NCBI GenBank assembly: GCA_006937955.1
Contig: SSNP01000067.1
Coordinates: forward strand, 2,051,275 to 2,115,274
From: Pachypanchax playfairii
Lineage: Eukaryota; Chordata; Actinopteri; Cyprinodontiformes; Aplocheilidae
Direction: 5' to 3'
DNA: 64,000 bases
Made by a program: the position numbers and the translations under genes. Position 1 is the first letter of the stretch. Each line of letters begins with the position of its first letter. Positions 45,541-55,683 of the stretch are shown piece by piece. The notes beneath the pieces were generated by a model, which was not told the origin of the DNA, made no database searches, and saw nothing but the letters and a program-made list of their open reading frames with translations.

Positions 45541-48352
45541 GTACTCTTGTGGAGGAGGCAGACAGAGGATGGTAAAAGAGACAGAAGAGCGATAAAAAAA
45601 TTTCGAATGAAAAATCTTTTAAAGCACCATCACTTCTATAAAGCCCGACCGCTTCCCTTGGCTTTTTCTTTGATGGCATTTCAGTCTCCTTCACAACTAA
45701 CTCTGCTCTCTCAGGAAAATCTAACTAGTCATTGAGAGAGTTTAGTGATGGATTGTGGGATTTTTTTGGTGACTGATTTGTTTCAGTAGTTCAAGCTTTC
45801 TACGAAGAAATTCCTTTTGTTTATTCTATAAAGAAGCTAATCTGGTGTAAGTTCCCACTATCTTGTAAGGAATTTATTGAAGTATTTAAACATATTTTCT
45901 TTCATCTGTTTCTGCTTTGGAGGAGTGAAAACTGTTTCATTAACATGGGTTTAAGCTCCAAAATCACATTTTCTGTAAAGTTGTAAAAGAAAACAGGTAA
46001 ACGATTTGAAAACAATAACAATATAATGTTCTCTACCGTTGTTTTTGTCTGTGTGCACAAGAGTGTGTAAGTGTTCACACTCAGTATGTGCTCCCTTTAG
46101 TGCCAGTCCTACCCTTCTGTCCTGTGTTGCCCCAGCAGCTGCTCCCTACGCTGGGTTACATTCCTGGGGAGAGCCCTGGGGCAGAGCAGCTGCTTCGTGC
46201 ACCTCTTCTCCTTTTTTTCTTTTTAAACAGTGTTTCCTCTCACAGGGCCCCTCTTCCTGACAGCACATGCAATTACACAGTGACATTCCTTCATTTATTA
46301 CTGCACCACCGCCCTGCCTTCGCTCTCCTCTTCCACAAGTTTTAACACACACGGAAACGCTACAACTGAACGTACCATTGCAACCCAGCTCATGCTTCTC
46401 CCATAATCTGAATCCCACTCATAAAATGTGAGTGGAATCAGGATGAAACTACAGTTGGATTTCTACATGTACCAGAGTTCGGTTGGTTAGCAGGTCGGGC
46501 TTTGCGTAAAAGCAAAAAATAGATCTTTAGCTGTGAGGCTAACAGGTGCAGTGAAGCATATTTTTAACAATGACAAACAATTACTATTCTTTTGTAACTT
46601 TTTGCTGTTGGTTAAACTCTTTTTCTAGTTTTACCAGGACTGTGGTTTTAATTTGTATAATGAAGCCTTGGTGTATTGGGTTTGGAGCTGTATACAGATG
46701 TGTATCAGTTTAGGTAGGTATAAAAATGGATGAAGTCATTCTAACCCGTTAACAGGAGGTCTCATTGTTTTCTGATAGCATCTGAAATCAAAGTCAAAAC
46801 CTGCTCTCGTACCTGCAGACCAACTCAGATAAACACTCAGTCTTTCAACAACATACAATCTGACTAAATGATCAGGGACGGTCAGCCACACGTCAACCCG
46901 TTCATACACACACGCCTTCAGCTTAAAGACAAGCTCTGTTCTCACTTTCATTGTAACGCGTTAAACAGCATTCTGCTCTGCTTCCATTGAGATATGTTTA
47001 GCACATAACAGATGGTGAAACAATATGTTAACCACATCATGCTGCTATCTTAGATACGCACGACTATGATCATATTTAAACAAGAAAAACATCTACAGAA
47101 TGGATTCATTTAACTGTATAAACATTCAAACTGAAAGGAATCGACTTCGGAGGAACTGCAGGAGGTTTAATCATAACACACAATTTAAAGTGATTCATCA
47201 GATGTTTCAGGATGTATTTAGGATGACAACATTGTTAAAACTCAGAGTCAGAAACAGACGTATCTAGTAACAAATAGTCATTTACTTTGAAAAGCTCCCA
47301 TTCTCTGGGATGTAAACGCTGAGAGGTTACAGAGGCTGAACTCCGCTCAGTTCCGTGTTTATCCAAGACTTTTAAACAGATCAATCATTAATCACCTGAA
47401 GAAAGTGAAAAATGAAGACAAGGAGTTCCAGAAAGAGAGATGAGAAGGTGATTAACCTCCTCTGGACGAGATATTATTAATACCAGGATGAAGCACTGCC
47501 TTCAGACAGGTGTGTGCAGGTGTGGATGTTTGTGTGTGTGTGTGCATTTTTAAATGGCCTTGTGTAATTTTAGCAAGCACTGAAAGGTTTTTTTTCCAGG
47601 AAATTGCGCATGAGAAACGACTTTCATCTGCCAGGAAGTCTGCGGACTATAGAGTCCTGATTCGAAAGCTGGATCCGAGGCCAAACACTGAGCAGCCTCC
47701 GTGTGAGACCACAAGGTCAACTTTCAGCTGCAGAGAGAAATTATGCAAATAAAATGAATGATCAGATAAAAGGTTGGAGTGTGAGTTCTAGATTCAAATA
47801 CTTTTAATGCAACTTGTGCAATGATTTGACAATATAAGTATTTTATTCAGGTAAATTTAAGACTTTAAAAGTTGTGACTTTTTTCCTCATTAATTTAGAC
47901 GTTAATAATGTCAGAACATATCTATATGTTTTATTCTTGTAAATGTCTGTCTTTAATCATGGAAATTAGATTTTTCTCTTGCAAACTTATGACTTTTCAA
48001 CATCAGAGAATGTCAAAGTTTTGTTCTTGTAAATATATGACGTTAATGTTGGAGTTTCAGAGATTTTTCTCTGACTTTTAGCCCTCCACCCCGCTCCATT
48101 ATTTATTTATTTTAAAATCTACAACATGCCATCATAACCTTCAGAGAGAAACAGAAAAGCAACTGTAGTTTTTATGACAGGAGATCGTGGAGCTGTGTTA
48201 CAAATGTTCTCTTTGCATTTTGTGTGAGGATTTACCTCCGTGTCTTGTTTCTGCAGACTGTAGGTTCTTTGCAGAGCTCGCATTAATTCCACGCTCAGCT
48301 CCGATTCTTCCAGCAGAAGCTCCAAAAGCATCACGAGCTGGTCTGACGTCAG
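43795..48352 (-). CDS. aopep: aopep, aminopeptidase O, C-terminal three exons (partial)
   Basis: AOPEP (C9orf3) is an M1-family zinc aminopeptidase; human AOPEP ends in a helical leukotriene-A4-hydrolase-like C-terminal domain. Reverse-strand exons 48236-48352, 44992-45078 and 43795-43935 join in phase 0 and give the last 114 residues plus stop. Recognition is by close match to the recalled human end: ALQRTYSLQKQDTE (LQRTYHLQDQDAE), RHRWCELVVKHAFT (RHRWCELIVKHKFT), and MGVYLYGELMV with ARRC and the terminal EEM. The catalytic HEXXH region and all earlier exons are not visible and should lie beyond the right edge. No break seen. It is tail to tail with fancc, as in human. Confidence 0.95.
43936..44991 (-). 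other. aopep last coding intron, with a Tc1-like fossil
   Basis: 1056-bp GT-AG intron on the reverse strand. Most of it is a decayed Tc1-like transposon in the opposite orientation. Confidence 0.88.
44030..44770 (+). pseudogene. decayed Tc1/mariner-like transposase
   Basis: Plus-strand broken frames read DLSEELRDKI, then IIKKYEIQ.SVADL and KRKHDGKI, which follow the order of the Tc1-type DNA-binding domain (LSEELRDKIV.., I..K....GTVA.L, GRKRK). A weak match to the DDE region comes after it (near 44490). It has many stops and frameshifts. No inverted ends could be recognised. Confidence 0.75.
44992..45078 (-). CDS. aopep: aopep internal exon (penultimate coding)
   Basis: 29 codons, VRHRWCELVVKH through VEHFLVHDQ, phase 0 at both ends. 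The acceptor GTTTCCAG and donor GTCAGT are on the reverse strand. Confidence 0.96.
45327..45358. repeat. (TG)n microsatellite
   Basis: About 14 TG units with one interruption. Confidence 0.9.
45510..45537. repeat. (TG)n microsatellite
   Basis: About 13 uninterrupted TG units, 150 bp from the previous tract; the preceding CACACGTG-type sequence is complementary to it. Confidence 0.9.
46085..46330. other. GC-rich block in an aopep intron, possible conserved non-coding DNA
   Basis: A pyrimidine- and GC-rich block (GGGGAGAGCCCTGGGGCAGAGC around 46169) between AT-rich flanks. Open in more than one frame on both strands, which fits compositional bias more than coding. Confidence 0.2.
48236..48352 (-). 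CDS. aopep: aopep internal exon (last-but-two coding)
   Basis: 39 codons, LTSDQLVMLLELLLEE... through YSLQKQDTE, matching human LLPDQLVLLLEHLLEQ... The acceptor TTTTTCAG and donor GTAAAT are on the reverse strand. Phase 0 at both ends. Confidence 0.96.
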
Positions 48353-49054
48353 CTGAAAAAGAAAGCAGACCTCTCAATATTAGCACAAATTCCACAGACA
48401 CATTATGATAGAATCCAAAAATGAAAGTTGCATTAAACTAGCGAGCATGTCGGGACTCAACGGACTAATTGAAATATTACGCACCTCCTCACAAGCACAT
48501 TTATATTGTTTTCTACAAGTTTAATTTTCTTTTCCGTGCTGTGACAGCCTTGATGACAAATAACAAAAAATCAATAGAAATCAAGCAATTAATCAAGCAC
48601 GGGAAAAGGTGGAAAATATACCAGAACGGAGATTGTAATTAAATAAATATGGTAAATGGAGTGAATCTTGTGCTCGGGAGAAATATTACAAAACAGGCAT
48701 AAATTAAAGTAGATGAAAAAACAGGAAGATATTAAATTCCGGAGCTGCAACAGAGAGAGAGGCATAAGACAAAGTGACACAGTTGTCTTTGTAGGTTTTC
48801 AACTAAAGAGAGAAACACACACACTGCCATAAAAGGACTTTTTTGTTTGAACACTTGCACTTTGTAAGCCATAAAACTGCTGAAATCTCAGACTGAAGAG
48901 ATTTCTTGGACTCCAAAAAAAAAAAAAAGAAGACATTAAAGTAGAAAGGTTTTCAGAAAATAACCGGCTCGTCATCGTTTCCTAACACTGATCACTTTAT
49001 CTTGAGGTAGACCAGAAGTAAACAGCCTATTTTCTTCTGATGACTAACATCTTC

Positions 49055-49265
49055 AGGGATGAGTATTCTGGGAATCCATGTGGGCAGCGATATGAGAAAG
49101 TGGCTTTCTCCTCTGGGGACAGCTGTGCCCAGCCTTGCCTGCCTCTGTGCTGGGTACACCCAACACTCCCAGCAACACTTTTCCTCTGTTCCCAGCCTGG
49201 GACACAATTAATGGCTCCAGGCCCCAAAGAGACTGATGTGAAAATGAGTATGAAGTTTGTGTGTG
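49055..49265. other. GC-rich block, possible conserved non-coding element
   Basis: About 210 bp with GC content clearly above its AT-rich surroundings, containing 'ttaatggctccaggcccc'. Four different frames over both strands are open, which points to composition or constraint, not to one protein. Confidence 0.3.
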
Positions 49266-49404
49266 ACTGAGGGAAGCAGAGTGCGACAGAGCAAAGAGGA
49301 ATACATCCCATAATATAGACCCCTGTAGTGAAAAGCTTATTGTTTTGTTAATCATAATGTGTGAAGTGTACATCCTTTTTGGGAAATTAATGAGCAAAAA
49401 CCAG

Positions 49405-49470
49405 GAAATAGCTCAGTGGTAATTTGATCGAGCTGAGGGACTAACACCCGGATTCTAGCTGCCAACTCAT
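49405..49470 (+). repeat. tRNA-derived SINE head (degenerate)
   Basis: 'aatagctcagtggtaattt' resembles a tRNA A-box and 'cacccggattctagctgc' a B-box, 30 nt apart, as in tRNA-derived SINEs. It does not fold as an intact tRNA. Confidence 0.4.
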
Positions 49471-49626
49471 CAAACTCAACTCTACAACCACTACGCTTAG
49501 ACACACTTTAGATTTTTAAATCTTCAAAGAAGTATTACAATCTACAAATCTGAATAATCATGCAACTAATTATTACTCTTTTTCCTGTTTCCACCTGTGT
49601 CTGCTGGTAACGAGCTGCTTACATGA

Positions 49627-49640
49627 CCACTAGGTGGCAG
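49627..49640 (+). promoter_or_regulatory. CTCF-like core motif
   Basis: CCACTAGGTGGCAG matches all 14 positions of the CTCF core on the plus strand. It lies 1.3 kb upstream of the first aopep exon in view. Confidence 0.45.
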
Positions 49641-50105
49641 TAATGCTTGGAGTAGTTTCCTGACCACCATGATGCTTTTTCAGTCAGGGGTGCATTTTTC
49701 AGCACAACACACACACCAAAAAACCTCTCATAATCCTGTATTTCTGCCTCTGTAGTTTATTTTTGGAAGGATTATAAAGTATAAACTACCACTAAGGGTG
49801 TGCGCTACACTTTTGCTGTCAGGACATGTGCGTATCCCTTTACACTGATTCACCGGGCACGTTAAAATGAAGAAACGTAAATATTCTTAACTAGCAAAAT
49901 TAGGAGATCATGAAATAAATCGGATTTGCGGTATAATAAATTTTTTGTTTGTTTTTCCCAATGTAAGAAACAGTTTGTTGAGAAAACATGAAAGGCTTTT
50001 TCTATATGTGTGGAAGTTGTGATGCTGAGGTGTAGTCAAAGAAAAGTAAAATAATTACCCCCAAATTTAATTAGTATTTTTGCTTGAAATGCCAGTCCCT
50101 GCGCA

Positions 50106-50129
50106 TACACACACACACACACACACACA
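50106..50129. repeat. (CA)n microsatellite
   Basis: About 12 uninterrupted CA units. Confidence 0.9.
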
Positions 50130-50739
50130 GACTGATGATCAAACAACCCTCGACTCTCCTCCCCGTTTCGTTCGGCTGAGAGTTTTCTGACGTCTCCAAC
50201 GAGTTTCTTTTGAATGCATCAATCTCAATCAGAAAAATGCTGAATCCACACCAATAAAGTACCACCCTCACCACAACAAGCTCGCACCATGTCTCCGTGG
50301 TGACTAGGAGCTCCTGTTTTACTTGTATGTTTATGTTGCTATGGTGGTAATCGATACGTCTGCAACTGTGTCTCCAAAAACAAATTCCAGTTCAATGATG
50401 GTATATTTGAAACCAGTTGTTATTGCTATTATCCTGACAGACATGGCATGCACATAATGGCAAACAGTGACGTGATTGTCTCCTTAATCCAATGTAATAT
50501 TACTGCGGTAAAGACATCGACTTTAACGGCAAATAGCTGCAGTTCAAAACATTCAGCTGTAGTTTAACAAAAACATAAAAAGGACATTTACAAGTACAGT
50601 CCTTTCTGCAGCACTACATTATTACATCTCAGAAGGTAATATGATGCTTTCCACCTCATTATGTCAAATAATGGGCAATTTGTTTTCCGTGATTTTCCAC
50701 AGCCTAGTTTGTATATAAAATAGCAAAGATGAACCGAAC

Positions 50740-51655
50740 TGTCATGAATCACAAGGTGTGTGTGGATCTCAAAAGCAGAGAGTGAGGCAGAGAGTGGCAT
50801 GCTCAAACAAAAAAAGTTTATTAGGGAAAAACGAACACAAATAGGCAGCTCCTCTGTAGGAGACAGGGGGTTAATACAAAGTTCCAAAAAGTAAAGTTCA
50901 AAGTAGCAACAAAACCAAAAACAGGAAGAAGGCGCGAGTCCAAAAATACCAAGATGAGAAAAAACTCATCCAAAACATCGCACATAACTATGACAATAAT
51001 CCAGAATATAGACAAAAATTCTGTGACTATGATTCTATGACTATAAATCTCCAAAAGGCAAAAGACAAAGACATGACAGGAGACAACATCAGACAACGGT
51101 CCGGCACTGAACTACTTCTTCTTCTTCTTCGAATTGTTTTCAGCAGGCTGTACACTAACTGAGCACAATGCTGCCCCTTCTGTTTAGTGATGCCTTTTCC
51201 TCATATTCTCACATACAATTTAGTTGAAATAATAAACTTTATGACAGCTCCATCAATCTGTTCAGATTTCAGATTTGCTCCAAATATACTCTTTATAGAC
51301 AGCACTGAACTGAGAGCAGCTCCAGCTGAAATAGTGCCGAACCAGAACAAGAAACAGGTGCAGACAATGAACTAATTGACAAGAGGTGAAGCACAGGAAA
51401 TGAGATGACCATATAAGGAACATGAACTGTTAAAACCAGAGAGAGACACACAAATCCTAAACATGAAAACTGAGATGATAGACTAAGACAAAATACAAAA
51501 TTCAACACACAATGACATAACACAACCCAAAATCTAAACTAAACTCACAAGCCCAATGTAAACACACACTGACAAAACCCTTGATCCAAGCTAAACTCAA
51601 AAGCCCACAGCAAAACGTAAACAGGAGACCGTGGCTATCTCCACGGCTCCTGACA
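50740..51655. repeat. decayed dispersed repeat, class uncertain
   Basis: The ends TGTCATGA (50741) and TCCTGACA (51647-51654) form short inverted termini. The interior has 'acaggtgcagacaatgaac' and A-rich strings such as 'aaagtttattaggg' that I recall from abundant teleost repeats. The part at 51115-51345 looks different and may be an insertion. Confidence 0.5.
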
Positions 51656-51959
51656 CCAAACTAGAACCTTTAAAACAGCAAAATGTTTCTTCTTTGAGGT
51701 CACTACTTTTTCAGCTAACTTTTTTTTTTTTTTACTGAGCAAAAACTTTAAAACTGAAACAAAAACAAAAAAGGAAATGCAAAAGCTGGGATCAAATCAT
51801 TACAACTCAACACAAAACTTGATGTGATTTCTTGAGATAATCAACTTTGTGTCACCATCAGAATTCTTTGATCTTCAATTTGGTGGGTTTTCCATTAAAG
51901 TATAAAGTATAATTTTCACAATATAAGTTTAGATCTTTTAATACAACGTCTTTCATTAA

Positions 51960-52521
51960 AGGTACAGTATGTAAGAATTAGACCTGCTTGTCAAATCCGA
52001 GTTCTGAAGTTCATGTAGAAAAAAAAAAAAAAAGAGTCTGTTCTCAGCCACTCCCCCCCCTCCTCTCCCTGATGTTTCTGTTGGGTTGCCAGTTCTGATG
52101 TTGATCCCCATTTAGTTTCACTTTTATTTGTTCAATTTTTGGGAATGTCTGAAGGTCTATTTGTTCAGCGTTGAGTTTTCCTAAGTGTGTTTGAATGCCC
52201 CATCACGTGCAGCTCGAATGCTTAGTTGGAAGGATGTGGTGGTTTCTTACTTCTTGCTGCTGCTCGTTGTGGAATTACAGCTGCTTGTGTTGAAGACTTG
52301 GCAGCCTTGTAGACTCACATGTGATTCGTTATAGAACCAGGAAGTCTGGACGTGTAAATAATGATTCTGGTGCATATCAGCGTTTTTAAAATGACAGAAA
52401 CTAGCGACCACCCAGCCAGCTGAGATCGAGATTTGTTACACTGTGACTTTATTTTCAACATCAGTGGGACATTAAACTGTTGTGTGAGTATTTCACCGTA
52501 AAATTCTTACATACTGTGCCT
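51960..52521. mobile_element. MITE with AGGYACAGTATGTAAGAATT ends
   Basis: The left end AGGTACAGTATGTAAGAATT and the right end AATTCTTACATACTGTGCCT are inverted repeats (1-2 mismatches in 20). TTAA is on the left (51956-51959) and ATAA on the right. No coding capacity. The flanking TTAA again suggests piggyBac-type insertion. Confidence 0.75.
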
Positions 52522-52988
52522 ATAAAGCAGTACACAATAATACAAGCCTGAAATATAAAAAAAATGGGTTTCTTTTTCATTTGAAGGGGCATCAGAATCC
52601 ATGGGCCCAGTCAAATAACACATTTCAGTAAGAATTAACCAAAATGGATGTAGTTCATGTAACAAATAAGAAATAAGTCCATTCTCAAAATATGTCCATT
52701 AAGTCCATAACGCTTAATGTTGCTTTAACACAAGAACCGCCAAGGGGTCATTTTTACCCCCTCTGCATTTTCAACTTCATGTAACTTTCTCAAATTTAAC
52801 CCTATCTGTCTAAAACTTTATGACTTTTTATAAAATGACTATTTTGGCATTTTTGAGAATTTTGGAATGTTTTTGATAAAAAATAAAAAGACTGTGATCA
52901 TTTTTACCTAGAACCGCCGAAAGGGGTCATTTTTACCCCATAGAAATCAATGTAACGCTGAGACTTGCAACAGCGCTGCAGCGCGAGC

Positions 52989-53001
52989 GTTGCTAGGCAA
53001 C
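52989..53001 (+). promoter_or_regulatory. RFX-type X-box inside the piggyBac element
   Basis: GTTGCTAGGCAAC is a 13-bp palindrome-like X-box (its reverse complement GTTGCCTAGCAAC is the shorter-spaced RFX form). It lies in a CpG-containing stretch 181 bp upstream of the transposase ATG, where a promoter would be. Confidence 0.45.
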
Positions 53002-53181
53002 CGCGTTCTGCCGCGAAAAGTGAGCTAGAGTGTCCCTTCTATACTGTTCAAATTTACTATCAAGCAAGCAGACAAAAGAATAGATTTCAAGGAACGCTAA
53101 ACATCTGCTCTACTGGCTACAGGTAGCTAATCTCAGCCACCATCTCAGATTGTCATATAGTTGACTGATCGGTCTAAAAAA

Positions 53182-53370
53182 ATGAAGAGAAGCAGACTTA
53201 TGAATGATGAAGAAGCTTTGGCTTTGCTTCAGCAAATGAACGAAGAAGACTCAGATGGAGGAGAAATGATTAGCTCCTCAGAAACTGATGGAGAAAAGGT
53301 CAGTGATTTATCGTTTTCACCCGATGAAAAGAGTAAACTGTGGCATCAAACGCAGCTGCGCAAAAAATAA
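53182..53370 (+). pseudogene. piggyBac transposase N-terminal fragment
   Basis: A 62-codon frame from ATG at 53182, containing MNDEEALALLQQM and acidic, Ser-rich sequence (EEDSDGG, SSSETDGE), the usual acidic N-terminal region of piggyBac proteins. It stops at the junction with the C-terminal remnant, which is in another frame. None of the catalytic aspartates are present. Confidence 0.7.
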
Positions 53371-53512
53371 AACCACCAAAGTCTGCATGAAGTGCCGGCG
53401 TGCAGTCTGTGGTCAGTGTACGAAGAGCGTTTTCAATGTTTGTGTTGAATGTGAGGAGTTGGTGACTGAATGTCCGCATGTTTCAGCGCTATTTATTTTA
53501 ATCAGTTTGTGA
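53363..53512 (+). pseudogene. piggyBac transposase C-terminal zinc-binding fragment
   Basis: Reads KTTKVCMKCRRAVCGQC followed by CVEC, a C-x2-C-x4-C-x2-C-x7-C-x2-C pattern typical of the C-terminal cysteine-rich domain of piggyBac transposases. It is in a different frame from the N-terminal fragment, as expected for a deletion derivative. Confidence 0.75.
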
Positions 53513-54336
53513 TCATTCACCTAACTAATTTTAGTAGAATAAGTATTCTTTATGTTGAAATAAATATTCACAATTTAGTTTAGCCCTAATTTATTTCAAT
53601 AGTCTTTTTTTTTTTTTTTTTGCTTGTTTTTGCTGACCGTTTACCGATCGGCTGTATGCCGCTGCTATCTGCTTTATGTTGATAGTCAAGTTCCTAAAGC
53701 CTTGCTGAATAGCCTAAATCTGTTGATTATTAGCCTATCTTTCTCATTTATTCTGGTTATTTTTCTAAATATTTTCTGATTCATAATTTGCTAATTTTAA
53801 AGTTTTAACCGAACATATTGTTCCCTTATGTTATCTGATGTGCCATACAATAAACGATCGTATCTAACATTCATCCAGCTGTTTCATTATTGTGGCATCT
53901 ATGGTTGTTTTTGTTTTTTGGTTTGTTTTTTTTTTCTGCTGCCAAAACACTTGATAAAAAAACATAAGCCAAATACATAGAAAATAAGTTAATTTTGTTT
54001 CATATTTGTCAATATGGGAGTGTTATAAACGAAGCTTATATTCTACTGAAAATACAAGGCCAATATTTATCCCACATTATTCAGTTATTGGTAAAATTTT
54101 TGTTGAATCCATGCGTACTTCCGAAAGATAAAAAAAAAAAAGTTTAAAAGGAAAAAAAAAAACCTCTATAAGCTGCATCTCTCTTCTTTTTAAGTGCTGC
54201 TAGACAGGGGGTCAAAATGACCCCCTCTGGCGGTTCTAGGTGGTATTGAAATGTTGGCGGTTCCAGTGTTAAAAACTGCTTTCATGTTATTCATGTTCAC
54301 ATGGGTTCGTATTTAACCTGGGTATAATTGACACTA

Positions 54337-55042
54337 GCTACGTTTACATGGGCACATTTAATCGGAATAAACGCCCAATCAGAACAAAAATACATTATGT
54401 AAACATGTCAATCAGAATGTTTTGATCCGATGCAGACTGATCAGAATGAAATTTACTTCCGATCGAGAGGGGTGGTTTTGTCCGATCTTCATTCGGATAG
54501 ACGTGCATGTATACACCCATTCGGAAAGAAAGGGTGAAAAAAGCCCACTGCGCATGCGTACAACTTCAGAGTGACGTCTTTCCGCTTTCGCAGACCCAAG
54601 TAGAAAACATGGCGGGAAGTAAACAGAAGTGGTCTGCTGGTGCAGTCATCCTGTCATCCTGTTCTCCTCTCCTGTGGTGGAGGAGCAGTAGCAATATGTA
54701 TTCAGCCGCTAGCTTGGTTAATGCGACCAGTAAAAACCCAAACATAAAGGTAATCACCCGCAGAAGGTCCATATTGGGGAAAACGTGAGTCAGCTCAAGC
54801 ACACGATGGAGCGGGAAAGACATGCAGAAAGGACGGAGTTCGTTTACTTTTTTTTCTTCCCCCGGAAAGACAACTCGCTGTGCGCATGCTCAACTCATTT
54901 AATCTGACTGAGTGCTTGGTGCATGTGTACTCATGGCATGATCAGATCATTTCAGTTAGTGTCCATGTAAAAAGGGATTTGGGAATTCCGATCGACCAAG
55001 ATTTTAATCAGATTGGGGAAATTTGGCGCATGTAAACGTAGC
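54337..55042. mobile_element. MITE with GCTACGTTTACATG ends
   Basis: The left end GCTACGTTTACATGGGC and the right end GCGCATGTAAACGTAGC are inverted repeats, flanked by TA (or CTA). Repeated internal 'aatcagaatg' / 'gatcagatcat' motifs occur. A short open frame with ATGGCGGGAAGT (54609) is present but no transposase is recognised. It lies 65 bp from the piggyBac element. Confidence 0.75.
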
Positions 55043-55663
55043 TACTGTTTGATCTTAAATGAGATAAACGAGGAGAGAAAAGAACAGCTTGTATGAGAAT
55101 ATACCACCACTTAATAACTGCTCAAACACACAGTCTCATGTCATGGCTGGATCATAAGTAGCTCCAACAATAGCCCCAAATCATAGAGGTCTAAAAATAG
55201 CACTAAACCCCCTATAGTAGCAGCTTATGTAAAAAGATGTCATGTGCACAATTTGCCCTCATGTCAATCATCTAAATGTTTAATTTGATGCAGATACTCA
55301 GTTCAACCTGTCTGAAACAGCCAAATCTTTCCCACCATAGGAAGCAAGAAGCAACACACAGCTTATGTTTACATTAAATAAGTTGCAATGGAAACAGATT
55401 CATCACTGCAGATATTCCACAATCAAAGGCTTATAGGTTGAAATTCAGGTGCCATTTTATTTGATTTTATTTTGACCAAGCAGCGTCTATTTGGACCAAT
55501 AAAACTCATGTGGACCTTATACATATAAAACAATCGAGCGTAGAGCACCAACACGGATCTGTTCACCATCTGTATATTGAGCAGAGTTTTGTGAGCACCT
55601 CTGGGAAATATACTGCAGAAGTGTCCCCTCACATACTGACCTCTAAACCTCAACACAACTGTG

Positions 55664-55683
55664 ACACACACACACACACACAC
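55664..55683. repeat. (CA)n microsatellite
   Basis: About 10 CA units. Confidence 0.85.

Larger units (their letters stand above)
45079..48235 (-). other. aopep intron between the last-but-two and penultimate coding exons
   Basis: About 3.2 kb. It contains two (TG)n tracts, a GC-richer block at 46085-46330 and otherwise AT-rich sequence. An open plus-strand stretch at 47600-47750 is not recognised. Confidence 0.85.
52729..54268 (+). mobile_element. internally deleted piggyBac transposon
   Basis: Flanked by TTAA on both sides (52725-52728 and 54269-54272). The terminal inverted repeats are CACAAGAACCGCC and GGCGGTTCCAGTG. Inner inverted copies lie at 52912-52920 (AGAACCGCC) and 54230-54238 (GGCGGTTCT), next to GGGGTCATTTTTACCCC and the perfect palindrome GGGGGTCAAAATGACCCCC. 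At 1540 bp it is too short for an autonomous element; two transposase remnants are inside and the catalytic middle is missing. Confidence 0.92.

Noticed and set aside
45322..45735. 137-codon plus-strand open frame
   Set aside because: Contains two Cys-Val runs from TG repeats; not a protein-like sequence.
47600..47750. Exon-like plus-strand stretch after a TTTTTTTTCCAG acceptor
   Set aside because: Reads EIAHEKRLSSARKS... but has no match I can name, and it lies antisense in an aopep intron; kept only as unassigned.
49405..49470. Possible tRNA gene
   Set aside because: A- and B-box-like motifs are present but acceptor and anticodon stems do not form; better explained as a decayed SINE head.
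50588..51523. Minus-strand open frames of 76-99 codons
   Set aside because: They fall in the dispersed repeat at 50740-51655 and are hydrophobic translations of A-rich DNA.
52406..52414. GLI consensus GACCACCCA
   Set aside because: Lies inside a MITE, so it is most likely incidental.
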